Positions 51,378 through 60,113 of a stretch of DNA of 64,000 bases are shown here, one piece after another. The notes below the pieces were generated by a model. That model saw only the letters and a program-made list of their open reading frames with translations, was not told the DNA's origin and ran no database searches. The translations under genes and the position numbers were made by a program. This stretch comes from Aldehydirespirator sp965116665 (GTDB taxonomy: Bacteria > Actinomycetota > Acidimicrobiia > Acidimicrobiales > Aldehydirespiratoraceae), in the NCBI GenBank assembly GCA_965116665.1, contig OZ220709.1, positions 2,790,001 to 2,854,000 on the forward strand, written 5' to 3'. Position 1 is the stretch's first letter. Every line of letters starts with the position of its first letter.

Positions 51378-53813
51378 GTGACCGCCGATAGCCCCGATCC
51401 CATCCCCGCAACCGGCGTGCCCGATCAGACCACCGCGCCCCGGGGACTCAGCGCGGCCGAGGTGGACCAGCGCCGGCGCGATGGCCTCACCAACGATGTG
51501 CCCGACGCGCCCGTCCGCACGGTGGGCGAGATCGTGCGGGCCAACGTGCTCACCCCGGTCAACGCCATCATCGGCTCGATGTTCGCGCTCATCATGGTGG
51601 CGGGCTACCCGGCTGACGCCCTGTTCGCCGGGGTCGTGGTGTCCAACAGCGTCATCGGCATCGCCCAGGAGCTCAGGGCCCGCCGCACGCTGCACAGGCT
51701 GGCCGTGCTGTCGGCACCCAGGGCCCGGGTGGTGCGCGACGGCCGGGCGCTGGAGATCGACACCGGCGAGGTGGTGGCCGACGATGTCCTGGAACTCCGG
51801 CCCGGTGACCAGGTGGTGGTGGACGGCGAGGTCGTGGCCGCCCGGGGACTCGAAATCGACGAGTCGCTGCTGACCGGCGAGAGCGATCCCGTGGACAAGG
51901 CCCCCGGTGACGGGGTGATGTCGGGGTCGTTCGTGAGCGCGGGGGCGGGCTGGTGCCGAGCCACCGCCATCGGAGCCGACTCCTACGCGGCCCGGCTGTC
52001 GGAGGAGGCCCGCCGCTTCAAGCTGGCCGGCAGCGAGCTCAAGGGCGGCGTCAACGTGATCCTGCGCCGCCTCACGTGGATCATCCCGCTGGCGACGCTG
52101 CTGCTGCTGGCGAGGCTGCTGGCGACCGAGGACCGCTGGCAGGAGGCGCTGCGGGGCACCGTCGCGGCGGCGGTGGCCATGGTGCCCGACGGACTGGTGC
52201 TGCTGACCAGCCTGGCGTTCATCACGGGAGTCGTCGCCCTGGCCCGTCGTAAGGCGCTGGCCAAGGAGCTGGCGTCGGTGGAGCTGCTGGCCAGGGTGGA
52301 CACACTGTGCCTCGACAAGACCGGGACCATCACCACCGGGGAGATTTCGTTCGGGCGCGCCGAACCTATGGGCTCGACTACCGAGGCCGAGGCAACCGAG
52401 ACGTTGGCCGCGCTGGCCTCGGCCGACCCGGCTCCCAACGCCACCCTGGCCGCCATCGCAGCCGCGGTCGGCGACCGGCCCGACGGATGGGACCTGAGCA
52501 GCAGCGTGCCGTTCTCGTCGGCCCGAAAGTGGGCCGCGGCCAGTTTCGAGGGCCGGGGCACATACCACCTGGGCGCTCCCGACGTGCTGCTGGGTACCGG
52601 CGAGGCCAGCGACGCGGCCCGAACGAAGGCAGCAGCCGCGTCCGCCGAGGGTGGCCGGGTGCTGGTGGTGACCCGCTCCGCAGCGGCCGCATTCTCCGAC
52701 GACAGCCTTCCCGACGACCGCGAGCCGGTCTGCCTGGTGCATCTCGGCGACACGATCCGCTCCGACGCGGCGGAGATCTTCGCCTTCTTCCGTGATCAGG
52801 GCGTCGACCTGAAGGTCATCTCCGGCGACCACCCCGCCACCGTGGCCGCGGTGGCCCACCGAGCGGGCATCACCAGCGGCCCGGACGGCAACGGAGAGGG
52901 CCGGGTCGCTGCGCCTGCCTTCGACGCCCGCCGGCTTCCCTCCGAGCCCGAAGCGCTGGCCGACACGCTGGAGTCGAACACCGTGTTCGGCCGGGTCGAC
53001 CCCCACCAGAAGCGGGCCATGGTCCACGCCCTGCAGTCACGGGGACGCACGGTGGCCATGACCGGCGACGGCGTGAACGATGTGCTGGCCCTGAAGGACG
53101 CCGACATGGGCATCGCCATGGGCACCGGATCCTCCGCAGCCAGGGCCGTGGCCCAGCTCGTGCTGCTGGACAACCGATTCGCGACCATGCCCCGGGTGCT
53201 GGCCGAGGGCCGCAGGGTGATCAACAACATCGAGCGGGTGGCCAACCTGTTCATCACGAAGGCGGCCTACGCGGTGCTGCTCACCGTTCTCATCGGGATC
53301 GTGGGCTCGCCCTTCCCCTTCCTGCCCCGCCACCTGACTCTCATCGGCACGTTCTCCGTCGGCGTGCCCGGATTCTTCCTGGCCCTGGCCGCCGACGACC
53401 ATCTCGTCCGGCCCGGATTCCTGGGCCGGGTGCTCCGGTTCTCCCTGCCCGCGGGGACGGCCGCCGCCGCAGTGACCTTCGCCCTCTACGAGGTCGTGCG
53501 CCGCCTCGACGGCATCAGCCTCTACGAGGCCCGCACCTCGGCCACCATGACCCTGCTGGGGATCGGCCTGGTCATCCTGGTGCTGATCAGCCGGCCTCTC
53601 AGACCGTGGAAGGTGGGTTTGGCCGCATCCGGGGCCGCCTCCTACGGCGCGACGATGGCCCTGCCCTTCGTCCGCGAGTTCTTCCAACTCGACAGCCCGT
53701 CGCTGGTCGGGTGGCTGTGGGTGCTGGGCGCGGTGGCGGTCGGCGGCGTCGCCGCCTGGGGCGCGGTCGAGGCGAGGGCGCGGATCGGCGACGACGAGCG
53801 GGCGGACGCATGA
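51378..53813 (+). CDS. P-type cation ATPase (CtpE-like)
   Basis: An 811-residue P-type ATPase. Actuator motif LLTGES, phosphorylation site DKTGT with Asp313, and hinge MTGDGVNDVLALKDAD are all intact; six or more C-terminal membrane helices follow. The whole sequence has the arrangement of mycobacterial CtpE, a calcium-uptake pump, including the N-terminal VGEIVRANV block. The start is GTG 51378, ten bases after the PIG-L stop. Specificity for Ca2+ is inferred from resemblance. Confidence 0.92.
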   Translation: MTADSPDPIPATGVPDQTTAPRGLSAAEVDQRRRDGLTNDVPDAPVRTVGEIVRANVLTPVNAIIGSMFALIMVAGYPADALFAGVVVSNSVIGIAQELRARRTLHRLAVLSAPRARVVRDGRALEIDTGEVVADDVLELRPGDQVVVDGEVVAARGLEIDESLLTGESDPVDKAPGDGVMSGSFVSAGAGWCRATAIGADSYAARLSEEARRFKLAGSELKGGVNVILRRLTWIIPLATLLLLARLLATEDRWQEALRGTVAAAVAMVPDGLVLLTSLAFITGVVALARRKALAKELASVELLARVDTLCLDKTGTITTGEISFGRAEPMGSTTEAEATETLAALASADPAPNATLAAIAAAVGDRPDGWDLSSSVPFSSARKWAAASFEGRGTYHLGAPDVLLGTGEASDAARTKAAAASAEGGRVLVVTRSAAAAFSDDSLPDDREPVCLVHLGDTIRSDAAEIFAFFRDQGVDLKVISGDHPATVAAVAHRAGITSGPDGNGEGRVAAPAFDARRLPSEPEALADTLESNTVFGRVDPHQKRAMVHALQSRGRTVAMTGDGVNDVLALKDADMGIAMGTGSSAARAVAQLVLLDNRFATMPRVLAEGRRVINNIERVANLFITKAAYAVLLTVLIGIVGSPFPFLPRHLTLIGTFSVGVPGFFLALAADDHLVRPGFLGRVLRFSLPAGTAAAAVTFALYEVVRRLDGISLYEARTSATMTLLGIGLVILVLISRPLRPWKVGLAASGAASYGATMALPFVREFFQLDSPSLVGWLWVLGAVAVGGVAAWGAVEARARIGDDERADA

Positions 53814-54478
53814 GTCGCCACATCCTCGTCGTCGGTGGAGACGACCCGGCCACTGCGCTGGCGTCGGAGTTGTCGGGGAACGTGCTGCATGTCGCACCCG
53901 GAGCCGAGGCGGTCGACGACGGCTTCGTCGACGGCATCCGACGCGCCGACGGCACCACGGTCGACGGACTCGATCTGGTGGTCCACGCCCTCTACCCGCA
54001 GCAGAGTCGCATTCCCGCACGGATCGACGAGATCACGGCGAGCGACTGGGCCGCGGCCTGCGACGCTCCGCTGGAGGCCGGCATCCGGCTGGCCCGCGGC
54101 TCGCACCGGCACCTGGCCGATCGGCGGGGGACGATCGTGTTCTTGGTGCCGCTGGTCGGCGCAGCCGGTGCAGCGAGCTTCGTGGCGCTGTCGGCTCTGG
54201 CCGAGGGGCTGCGGGTCCTGGCCCGATCGCTGGCCCGCAGCTGGGGGCCGGACGGCATCCGGGCCCACGCCGTGACCCTGCATCCCTCGATGTTCCTGGC
54301 GCCGGAGCACGCGGCTAGGGCCACCGCGGCCACCGCGTTGCACGACCCGGCGCTGGGCCGCCTGCCGTCAGCGGCCGAGATCGCCGCGGTGATCAACGGC
54401 CTCGCCGACAGCCGGATGACCGCCGGCCTCACCGGTGCTTCGCTGGTGATGGACGGCGGAACGTGGATGGCCGGATGA
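53810..54478 (+). CDS. SDR-like protein lacking catalytic residues
   Basis: A 222-residue short-chain dehydrogenase-like protein. The C-terminus is a normal SDR end (MDGGTWMAG), and FLVPLVGAAGAASFVALSALAEGLR sits where the catalytic Ser/Tyr/Lys are expected; Tyr is Phe and Lys is lost. The N-terminal TGxxxGxG is replaced by VVGGDDPA. It may be a regulatory or structural partner of the next, intact SDR. ATG 53810 overlaps the ATPase stop by four bases. Confidence 0.82.
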   Translation: MSRHILVVGGDDPATALASELSGNVLHVAPGAEAVDDGFVDGIRRADGTTVDGLDLVVHALYPQQSRIPARIDEITASDWAAACDAPLEAGIRLARGSHRHLADRRGTIVFLVPLVGAAGAASFVALSALAEGLRVLARSLARSWGPDGIRAHAVTLHPSMFLAPEHAARATAATALHDPALGRLPSAAEIAAVINGLADSRMTAGLTGASLVMDGGTWMAG

Positions 54479-55254
54479 CCGCAGCGCACGGGGGCCAGGT
54501 GCTGGAGGGCCAGGTGGCGGTAGTCACCGGAGCCGGGCAGGGCGTCGGCGCCGGGATCGCGTCGGCGCTGGCCGCCGCGGGAGCCTCCGTCGTGATCGCT
54601 ACCCGTCGGGCCGCCAACGGCGAGCCCGCGGCTGAGTCGATCCGGGCCGCCGGCCACGAAGCAGTCTTCGTCCGCTGCGACGTCACCCAGGCCGGTGACG
54701 TGGAGGCCACAGTGGCTGAGGCGGCGGAACGCTTCGACGGGCTCGACATCATGGTCCACAACGCGGTGGCTCACGCGGGGCGACCCGGAGGGGTGCACCT
54801 CACCGGCAGCCACCGGATCCGGCCCCAGATCGCCACCGCCACCACCGCGAGCTTCCTCTGTGCCCGGGCGTCGCTGCCCTACCTCCGGCGGCGGCCGGGC
54901 ACGTTGATCCTGCTCACGTCGCCCGCCGGGGTGGAGGGATCAGCCAACCTGCCCGTCTACGCCACGGTGAAGGCCACCCAGCGCGGGATCGTCAAGAGCC
55001 TGGCCCGGGAGTGGGGTCCCCACGGCGTGAGAGTCAACGCCATCGCCCCCGTGGCCCGCACGCCGGCCATGGACGCGGCCGTTGCCGCCAATCCCGACCT
55101 GGAGACCCGCCTGGTCGCCCGCACCCCGCTGGGCCGCCTGGGCGACGCCGCCGCCGACATCGGCCCGGTGGCCGTGTTCCTGGCCTCCGACGGGGCCCGC
55201 TACATCACCGGCCAGACCATCGTGGCCGACGGCGGCGGCTTCCTCGGTCTGTAG
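54475..55254 (+). CDS. SDR family oxidoreductase
   Basis: A 259-residue classical SDR. Cofactor motif TGAGQGVGAG is near residue 18, active-site Ser in LTSPAGVEG and YATVK (Tyr/Lys) follow; the end GQTIVADGGGFLGL is typical. ATG 54475 overlaps the previous gene by four bases. It may form a heterodimer with the degenerate SDR; the substrate is unknown. Confidence 0.9.
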   Translation: MTAAHGGQVLEGQVAVVTGAGQGVGAGIASALAAAGASVVIATRRAANGEPAAESIRAAGHEAVFVRCDVTQAGDVEATVAEAAERFDGLDIMVHNAVAHAGRPGGVHLTGSHRIRPQIATATTASFLCARASLPYLRRRPGTLILLTSPAGVEGSANLPVYATVKATQRGIVKSLAREWGPHGVRVNAIAPVARTPAMDAAVAANPDLETRLVARTPLGRLGDAAADIGPVAVFLASDGARYITGQTIVADGGGFLGL

Positions 55255-55313
55255 GGTCCGACGGCTGGCGCGGTTGGCCAGCGGCGCACCCGGAGCGCTG
55301 CTAGACCGAGCAC

Positions 55314-56189
55314 GTGGCCGAGGTTCATCTACTTGTCAGCCCCCGCGGCGGAAGGGGTCGGGCCGCAGCGGCCGCCCCGATTGTGCGACGAGTGATCGAA
55401 AACGCCGGCCACACGCCGGTTGACATCAGCGGCGCCTCAGCCTCCGAATCGGCCGATGCGGCCAGAGCCGCGGTGGAGGCCGGCGCGGAGCGACTGATAG
55501 CAGTGGGCGGGGACGGGACTGTCCATCTGGCCGTCCAGGGGCTGGCCGGGACCGGTGCGATCCTGGGAATCGTGCCGGCCGGCACCGGAAACGACTTCGC
55601 CCGGGCCTTCGGGCTCTTCGGCCTCAGCGTGGAGGAGGCTGCGGCCAGGGCTCTGGGTCCGTCACAGGAGGTTGACGCCATCAGCACCGACCGCAAGAGA
55701 TGGGTGATGTTGAGCGTCACAGGCGGGTTCAGCGTGGATGTCAACGTCAGAGCCGACCGGATGCGCTTCCCCCGGGGGCCCAGCCGCTACACGGTGGCCA
55801 CCCTCCTGACCATGCCGGGGTTGCGCCACCGCGAGCTGACCGTCACTGTCGATGGGAAACGGACCGATTACCGCAGCGCGCTGTTCGCGGTGAACAACGC
55901 CCGGACCTTCGGAGGCGGCATGGCGATCTGCCCCGACGCGGACCCATGCGACGGGATGATCGACGCGTGCGTGGTGGGCCCGGCCAGCCGGACCACCATG
56001 CTGCGCCTGCTGCCCAAGGTGTTCGAGGGCGGCCATGTGGGGCATCGTCACGCACACATGCTGCGGGGGAGGACCATGACCATCGAGGGCGAGTCCATGG
56101 ACCTCGTCGGCGACGGCGAGCCGATCGGAACGACGCCGATAACCCTGGAGGTCGTTCCCGGCGCGCTCAACGTCGCGGCCGGTCCCTAG
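55314..56189 (+). CDS. Diacylglycerol/lipid kinase family protein
   Basis: A 291-residue lipid kinase of the DagK/YegS type. The nucleotide motif AVGGDGTVHLAVQ is at about residues 63-75 and PAGTGNDFARA at about 90-100. It probably phosphorylates diacylglycerol, sphingosine-like or other lipids. The GTG start is 55314. Confidence 0.9.
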   Translation: MAEVHLLVSPRGGRGRAAAAAPIVRRVIENAGHTPVDISGASASESADAARAAVEAGAERLIAVGGDGTVHLAVQGLAGTGAILGIVPAGTGNDFARAFGLFGLSVEEAAARALGPSQEVDAISTDRKRWVMLSVTGGFSVDVNVRADRMRFPRGPSRYTVATLLTMPGLRHRELTVTVDGKRTDYRSALFAVNNARTFGGGMAICPDADPCDGMIDACVVGPASRTTMLRLLPKVFEGGHVGHRHAHMLRGRTMTIEGESMDLVGDGEPIGTTPITLEVVPGALNVAAGP

Positions 56190-56221
56190 ACCCCGGGATC
56201 CGACCGCCAGCCCCATCCGGG

Positions 56222-56977
56222 CTACCGCCGGCGGGTGACCGGGGCGAGGGCCTCGAGCAGTTCGCCCGCGAAGTCGGGGCGGCAGATCACCAGGCCGGGA
56301 GTGTGGGGGCGGGCGTTGTTGAAGCGCAGGGGTGAACCGTCGACGCCCGAGACGTGCAGCCCCGAAGCCAGCGCCACTGCGGCCGGCGCGCACGTGTCCC
56401 ACTCATAGAGCCCACCCCCGTGGACATAGGCGTCCACCTCGCCGCGCACCACCGCCATCGCCTTGACCCCCGCGGAGCCCATGGCCACAACCTCGACGTC
56501 CAGTTGCTGGGACAGCCGGCGCCCGTCGCTGTAGCCCCGGGACCGGGCCACCACCACCCGGCGGCGGCCCACCCGGCACATCGTGGGCTGCGGGGCGGGA
56601 TCAGTCCTGAACGTCGTATCCCATGCGGGCACGGCCACCGCGGCGGCGGTGGGCACGCCCCGCTCGCACAGTGCCACGTGCACCGACCACGCCCCGGACA
56701 TGCCGAAGTCGCTGGATCCATCGAGCGGGTCGAGGATCCAGACCCGTTCGGCGTCCAGTCGCCGGCGGTCGTCGCGGCCCTCCTCGGACAGCACCGCGTC
56801 GTCTGGCCGGTGACGCCGCAACTCCTCGACCAGGAACTCGTGCGCCCGCCGGTCTCCTGCCATCTCCAGGTCCCAGCCGTGCGGCCCGGACGGGTCGTTC
56901 AACAGGTCGAGCAGGAGCCGGCCGGTCTCATCCGCGAGACGGGCCGCGAGCGCGTGGTCGCCGGTCGCCGCGCTCAC
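56222..56977 (-). CDS. cysQ: Inositol monophosphatase family phosphatase (CysQ-like)
   Basis: A 251-residue FIG-superfamily phosphatase. Metal motifs: LSEEGRDD, WILDPLDGSSDF (about residues 79-90) and YEWDTCAPAAVA. The arrangement and size suit 3'-phosphoadenosine phosphatase (CysQ) of actinobacteria, but inositol phosphatase is possible. The GTG start overlaps the methyltransferase by four bases. Confidence 0.85.
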   Translation of the reverse strand: MSAATGDHALAARLADETGRLLLDLLNDPSGPHGWDLEMAGDRRAHEFLVEELRRHRPDDAVLSEEGRDDRRRLDAERVWILDPLDGSSDFGMSGAWSVHVALCERGVPTAAAVAVPAWDTTFRTDPAPQPTMCRVGRRRVVVARSRGYSDGRRLSQQLDVEVVAMGSAGVKAMAVVRGEVDAYVHGGGLYEWDTCAPAAVALASGLHVSGVDGSPLRFNNARPHTPGLVICRPDFAGELLEALAPVTRRR

Positions 56978-57573
56978 GCGGCCGGGGGCCGGCGATGCAC
57001 CGTCACCGCGTAGCTACCGCCGTCGTAGGGCTCGCGGTCCCAGGTGGTCCAGCGGTGCTCCAACTCGAGCCCGGCCGCGGCCGCGAACCGGTCGTAGTCG
57101 GCGAAGGTCAGGGGGGTGAGGCCCAACCGGAACCCCGAGACGATCCGACCGCCCGCCGCAAGGTGCCGGGCCATGTTGGCCACCACCGCCGCCTCGGTGC
57201 CGATCTCGACGAACAGCATCACGTTGCCCGCCAGCACGATCACGTCGAACTCCCGCGTCGCGCCGTCACCGGGCCCTCCAACGGCCACACCGGTGAGATC
57301 GCCCAGGATCCAGGGCACGTGCGGGGCCTTGGCCCGGGCCTCGTCCAGCATGCGCGGGTCTATGTCCACGCCCACGACATCGACGCCCCGGCGATCGAGC
57401 TCTATCGCCACCCTGCCGGTCCCGCAGCCCGCGTCCAGCACCGAGACCGGCTCGAACCAGCACACCAGGTCGGCCTCGCCGTGGATCCACTCGCCCCGTT
57501 CCTCCATCCGCCGCCAGCGGTCGTCGTAGACGCCACCCTGGGACGCTCCACCGATCTCCCACCAGCGACTCAT
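56974..57573 (-). CDS. Class I SAM-dependent methyltransferase
   Basis: A 199-residue methyltransferase. SAM motif I is VSVLDAGCGTGRVAIEL, motif II acidic VVGVDIDPRML, and motif III WILGDLTG. ATG 57573 is preferred; an upstream ATG at 57600 is in frame. The target is unknown. Confidence 0.87.
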   Translation of the reverse strand: MSRWWEIGGASQGGVYDDRWRRMEERGEWIHGEADLVCWFEPVSVLDAGCGTGRVAIELDRRGVDVVGVDIDPRMLDEARAKAPHVPWILGDLTGVAVGGPGDGATREFDVIVLAGNVMLFVEIGTEAAVVANMARHLAAGGRIVSGFRLGLTPLTFADYDRFAAAAGLELEHRWTTWDREPYDGGSYAVTVHRRPPAA

Positions 57574-57689
57574 CCCGGCGACCCTAGCCAGACCACTCAC
57601 CGCCGGGACGCGGCGACCTCATCGCCCGGGCGGAGCCGGCCGGCCTCGAGGTGCCGGCCCCGCAGTCCCCGAGGGACCGACCAGTTACC

Positions 57690-57717
57690 ACTGAGGCCGC
57701 GGGCCGTTAGCCTCAGT
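57690..57717. repeat. Perfect 8-base inverted repeat
   Basis: ACTGAGGC (57690-57697) and GCCTCAGT (57710-57717) with a 12-base loop, about 43 bases upstream of the luciferase-like gene. It could be an operator. Confidence 0.45.
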
Positions 57718-57759
57718 CTCGACAGCCGCTACTGCCTGCCAACCAATACGGGAGAGTTC

Positions 57760-58974
57760 ATGGAGTTCGGGCTTTTTCAGAACGGCTACATCCCGGGACC
57801 GTCGGCGCACATACCCGAGCATGAGCACCTCATGTTGATGCGGGAGGCGTCGTACCCGATCCTCGGCGACAAGCACAACTGGAAGTTCGCCTGGTTCGGC
57901 GAGCACCACTGCCTGACCGAGTACAGCCACATGTCCGCACCCGAGGTTGTGATGGGCTGGGTCGCGGCCCAGACCGACTACATCCACCTGGGCACGGCCA
58001 TCACCAGCCTGCCCACCACCAAGGAGCACCCGGTGCGCATCGCCGAGCGGGCCGCCATGCTCGACCACTTCTGCGAGGGACGCTTCGAGTTCGGCACGGG
58101 AAGGGGCGCGGGCAGCCACGAGGTGGCCACCTTCAACGGCACGCTCACCTCCGAGACCAAGGCCATGTGGAACGAGGCCATCGCCGAGATCCCCCGGATG
58201 TGGGCCCAGCGGGACTACTCCTACGAGGGCGAGCACTTCCGGGTGCCGCCCAATCACAACGTCCTCCCCAAACCCCTCGACGGCACCCACCCGCCGCTGT
58301 GGGTGGCCTGCGGCAACCCGGCCACGTTCGCCACCGCCGGGAAGATGGGCATCGGCGCGATCGCCTTCAACTTCGAGCCCGCCCCCGCCCTCAAGGGCCG
58401 CATCGACAGCTACAAGGAAGCCATTGCGGAGTGCACCGAGCCTCTCGGCTCGTACATGAACGACAACGTGATGATGACCAACGCCCTGATCTGCCTGGAG
58501 GACCGCGACCGGGCCCGCGAGATCGCCCTCATGAGCGGCCGGGGCTACCTGTACTCGATGGTGTGCCTCTACCACGACACCATCCCCAAGCGCGACGGCG
58601 CCCCCACCTGGCCCGAGCCGCCGATGGGCATTCCGGACGAGGCCATCCTGGATTTGGCCATCGACGCCGGCTACATGCTGTGCGGCACGCCCGAGGAGGT
58701 ATGCGAGCAGCTCGAGAGGTCCTACGTGGCGGTGGGAACCGACCAGCTGGTGTTCGGCCTGCCCAACGAGGGCTTCGAGTACGAGGAGATCCTCGAGATG
58801 ATCGAGATCTTCGGCGACCAGGTGATCCCCGAGTTCGACAAGGACAGGGTGCACTCCACCGAGAAGTACCGGGCCAACGCGGTGCGCAAGTACCCGGAGT
58901 GGAACTCGCCGCCCCCCGACATCGAGACCACCCCGCCCCCCAGCGCGTCGATGCCGGTCCCCTACCACCACTGA
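57760..58974 (+). CDS. LLM class flavin-dependent oxidoreductase (404 aa)
   Basis: A 404-residue luciferase-like monooxygenase-fold enzyme. MEFGLFQNG starts strand 1, WFGEHHCLTEYS follows, and the flavin-binding block is FEFGTGRGAGSHEV. It uses FMNH2 or F420. ATG 57760 has GGAGAG upstream. The C-terminal end is Pro-rich. The substrate is unknown. Confidence 0.9.
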   Translation: MEFGLFQNGYIPGPSAHIPEHEHLMLMREASYPILGDKHNWKFAWFGEHHCLTEYSHMSAPEVVMGWVAAQTDYIHLGTAITSLPTTKEHPVRIAERAAMLDHFCEGRFEFGTGRGAGSHEVATFNGTLTSETKAMWNEAIAEIPRMWAQRDYSYEGEHFRVPPNHNVLPKPLDGTHPPLWVACGNPATFATAGKMGIGAIAFNFEPAPALKGRIDSYKEAIAECTEPLGSYMNDNVMMTNALICLEDRDRAREIALMSGRGYLYSMVCLYHDTIPKRDGAPTWPEPPMGIPDEAILDLAIDAGYMLCGTPEEVCEQLERSYVAVGTDQLVFGLPNEGFEYEEILEMIEIFGDQVIPEFDKDRVHSTEKYRANAVRKYPEWNSPPPDIETTPPPSASMPVPYHH

Positions 58975-58993
58975 GGGGGGTCGGAGCGGCGGT

Positions 58994-60007
58994 TCAGCCC
59001 TTGATGAGTTCCGCGGCCTGGCGGCACTCCTGCTCGGTTCGGGCGGCCACGTTCAGCATGGTGACCGGAGAGTCCTCCCAGGCCTGGAGCCGCTCGCGTA
59101 TCCGCTCGGCCGGCCCCACCAGGGAGATCTCGTCGGCGAACTGGAGGGGCACGGCTGCGATGGCGTCGTCGCGCCGGCCCTCCAGGAACAGCCGCTGGAC
59201 CTGGTAGGCGGCCTCCTCGTACCCCATCCGGGCCATGAGCTGGGTGTGATAGTTCTGGCCCTCGGCCCCCATCCCGCCGATGTAGAAGCCCAGGCTGGAC
59301 CGCACCGGCCACAGAGCCTCGGCAATCTCGTCGGAGTCGCACACCCGCACCGTCGTGTGCACCGCGACCTCGAAGCCGTTACGAGCGCCGGCCAGCTGCG
59401 ACGCGTAGACCTCGGGGCGCAACGGCGAGTAGTACAGCGGCAGCCAGCCGTCGGCGATCTCGACGGTCTGGGCCACGTTGCGGGGCCCCTCGGCTCCGAT
59501 CCAGATCGGGATCGGGCGTAGCGGATGGGTCATGATCTTGAGCGGCTTGCCCAGGCCCTCGGCCCCCTCTCCGGTGTAGGGATGCCGGAAGTGGTCACCC
59601 TCGAAGGTGAGGTGGTCGGCGCGGTCGAACACCCGGCGCAGGATCTCCACGTACTCGCGGGTACGGGCCAGGGGCCGGGCCGAGGGACGGCCGTACCAGC
59701 CCTCCACCACCTGGGGCCCGGAGACGCCCAGGCCGAGGATGGCCCGCCCGCCGGAGATGTGGTCCAGGGTCACCGCGTGCATGGCGGTGGCCGTGGGCGT
59801 GCGGGCCGCGATCTGCGCCACGCCGGTTCCCAACCGGATGTGTTCGGTGGCGGCCGCGATCAGAACGAGCGGCGAGAACGCGTCCGAGCCCCACGACTCC
59901 CCGGTCCAGGCCGCGTCGAACCCGGCTCGCTCGGCCGCCACCGCCAGCTCCACCAGACCGTCGGGCATCGCCCGGCCCCAATACCCCAGCGTCAACCCGA
60001 GCTGCAC
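58994..60007 (-). CDS. LLM class F420-dependent oxidoreductase (337 aa)
   Basis: A 337-residue luciferase-like enzyme with LGLTLGYWG at the start, GFDAAWTGESWGSDAF, IRLGTGVAQIAARTP and GLGVSGPQVVEGWYG. The pattern matches actinobacterial F420-dependent LLM enzymes. The GTG start is 60007. cofC in this window shows that F420 is made. Confidence 0.9.
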   Translation of the reverse strand: MQLGLTLGYWGRAMPDGLVELAVAAERAGFDAAWTGESWGSDAFSPLVLIAAATEHIRLGTGVAQIAARTPTATAMHAVTLDHISGGRAILGLGVSGPQVVEGWYGRPSARPLARTREYVEILRRVFDRADHLTFEGDHFRHPYTGEGAEGLGKPLKIMTHPLRPIPIWIGAEGPRNVAQTVEIADGWLPLYYSPLRPEVYASQLAGARNGFEVAVHTTVRVCDSDEIAEALWPVRSSLGFYIGGMGAEGQNYHTQLMARMGYEEAAYQVQRLFLEGRRDDAIAAVPLQFADEISLVGPAERIRERLQAWEDSPVTMLNVAARTEQECRQAAELIKG

Positions 60008-60113
60008 GACGGCACGCTAACGGACTGCCGCAGCCGGCACGTCAGCCCGCGGCCATCCCGGATCGTCGTGCTGGTAGCTTCTGAAGGGTTCTTGGCGGGC
60101 GGGTGACAACACC

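Noticed and set aside
50295..53027. 910-codon open frame on the minus strand
   Set aside because: It is antisense to cofC, the PIG-L gene and the P-type ATPase, which all have clear motifs; the frame itself has none.
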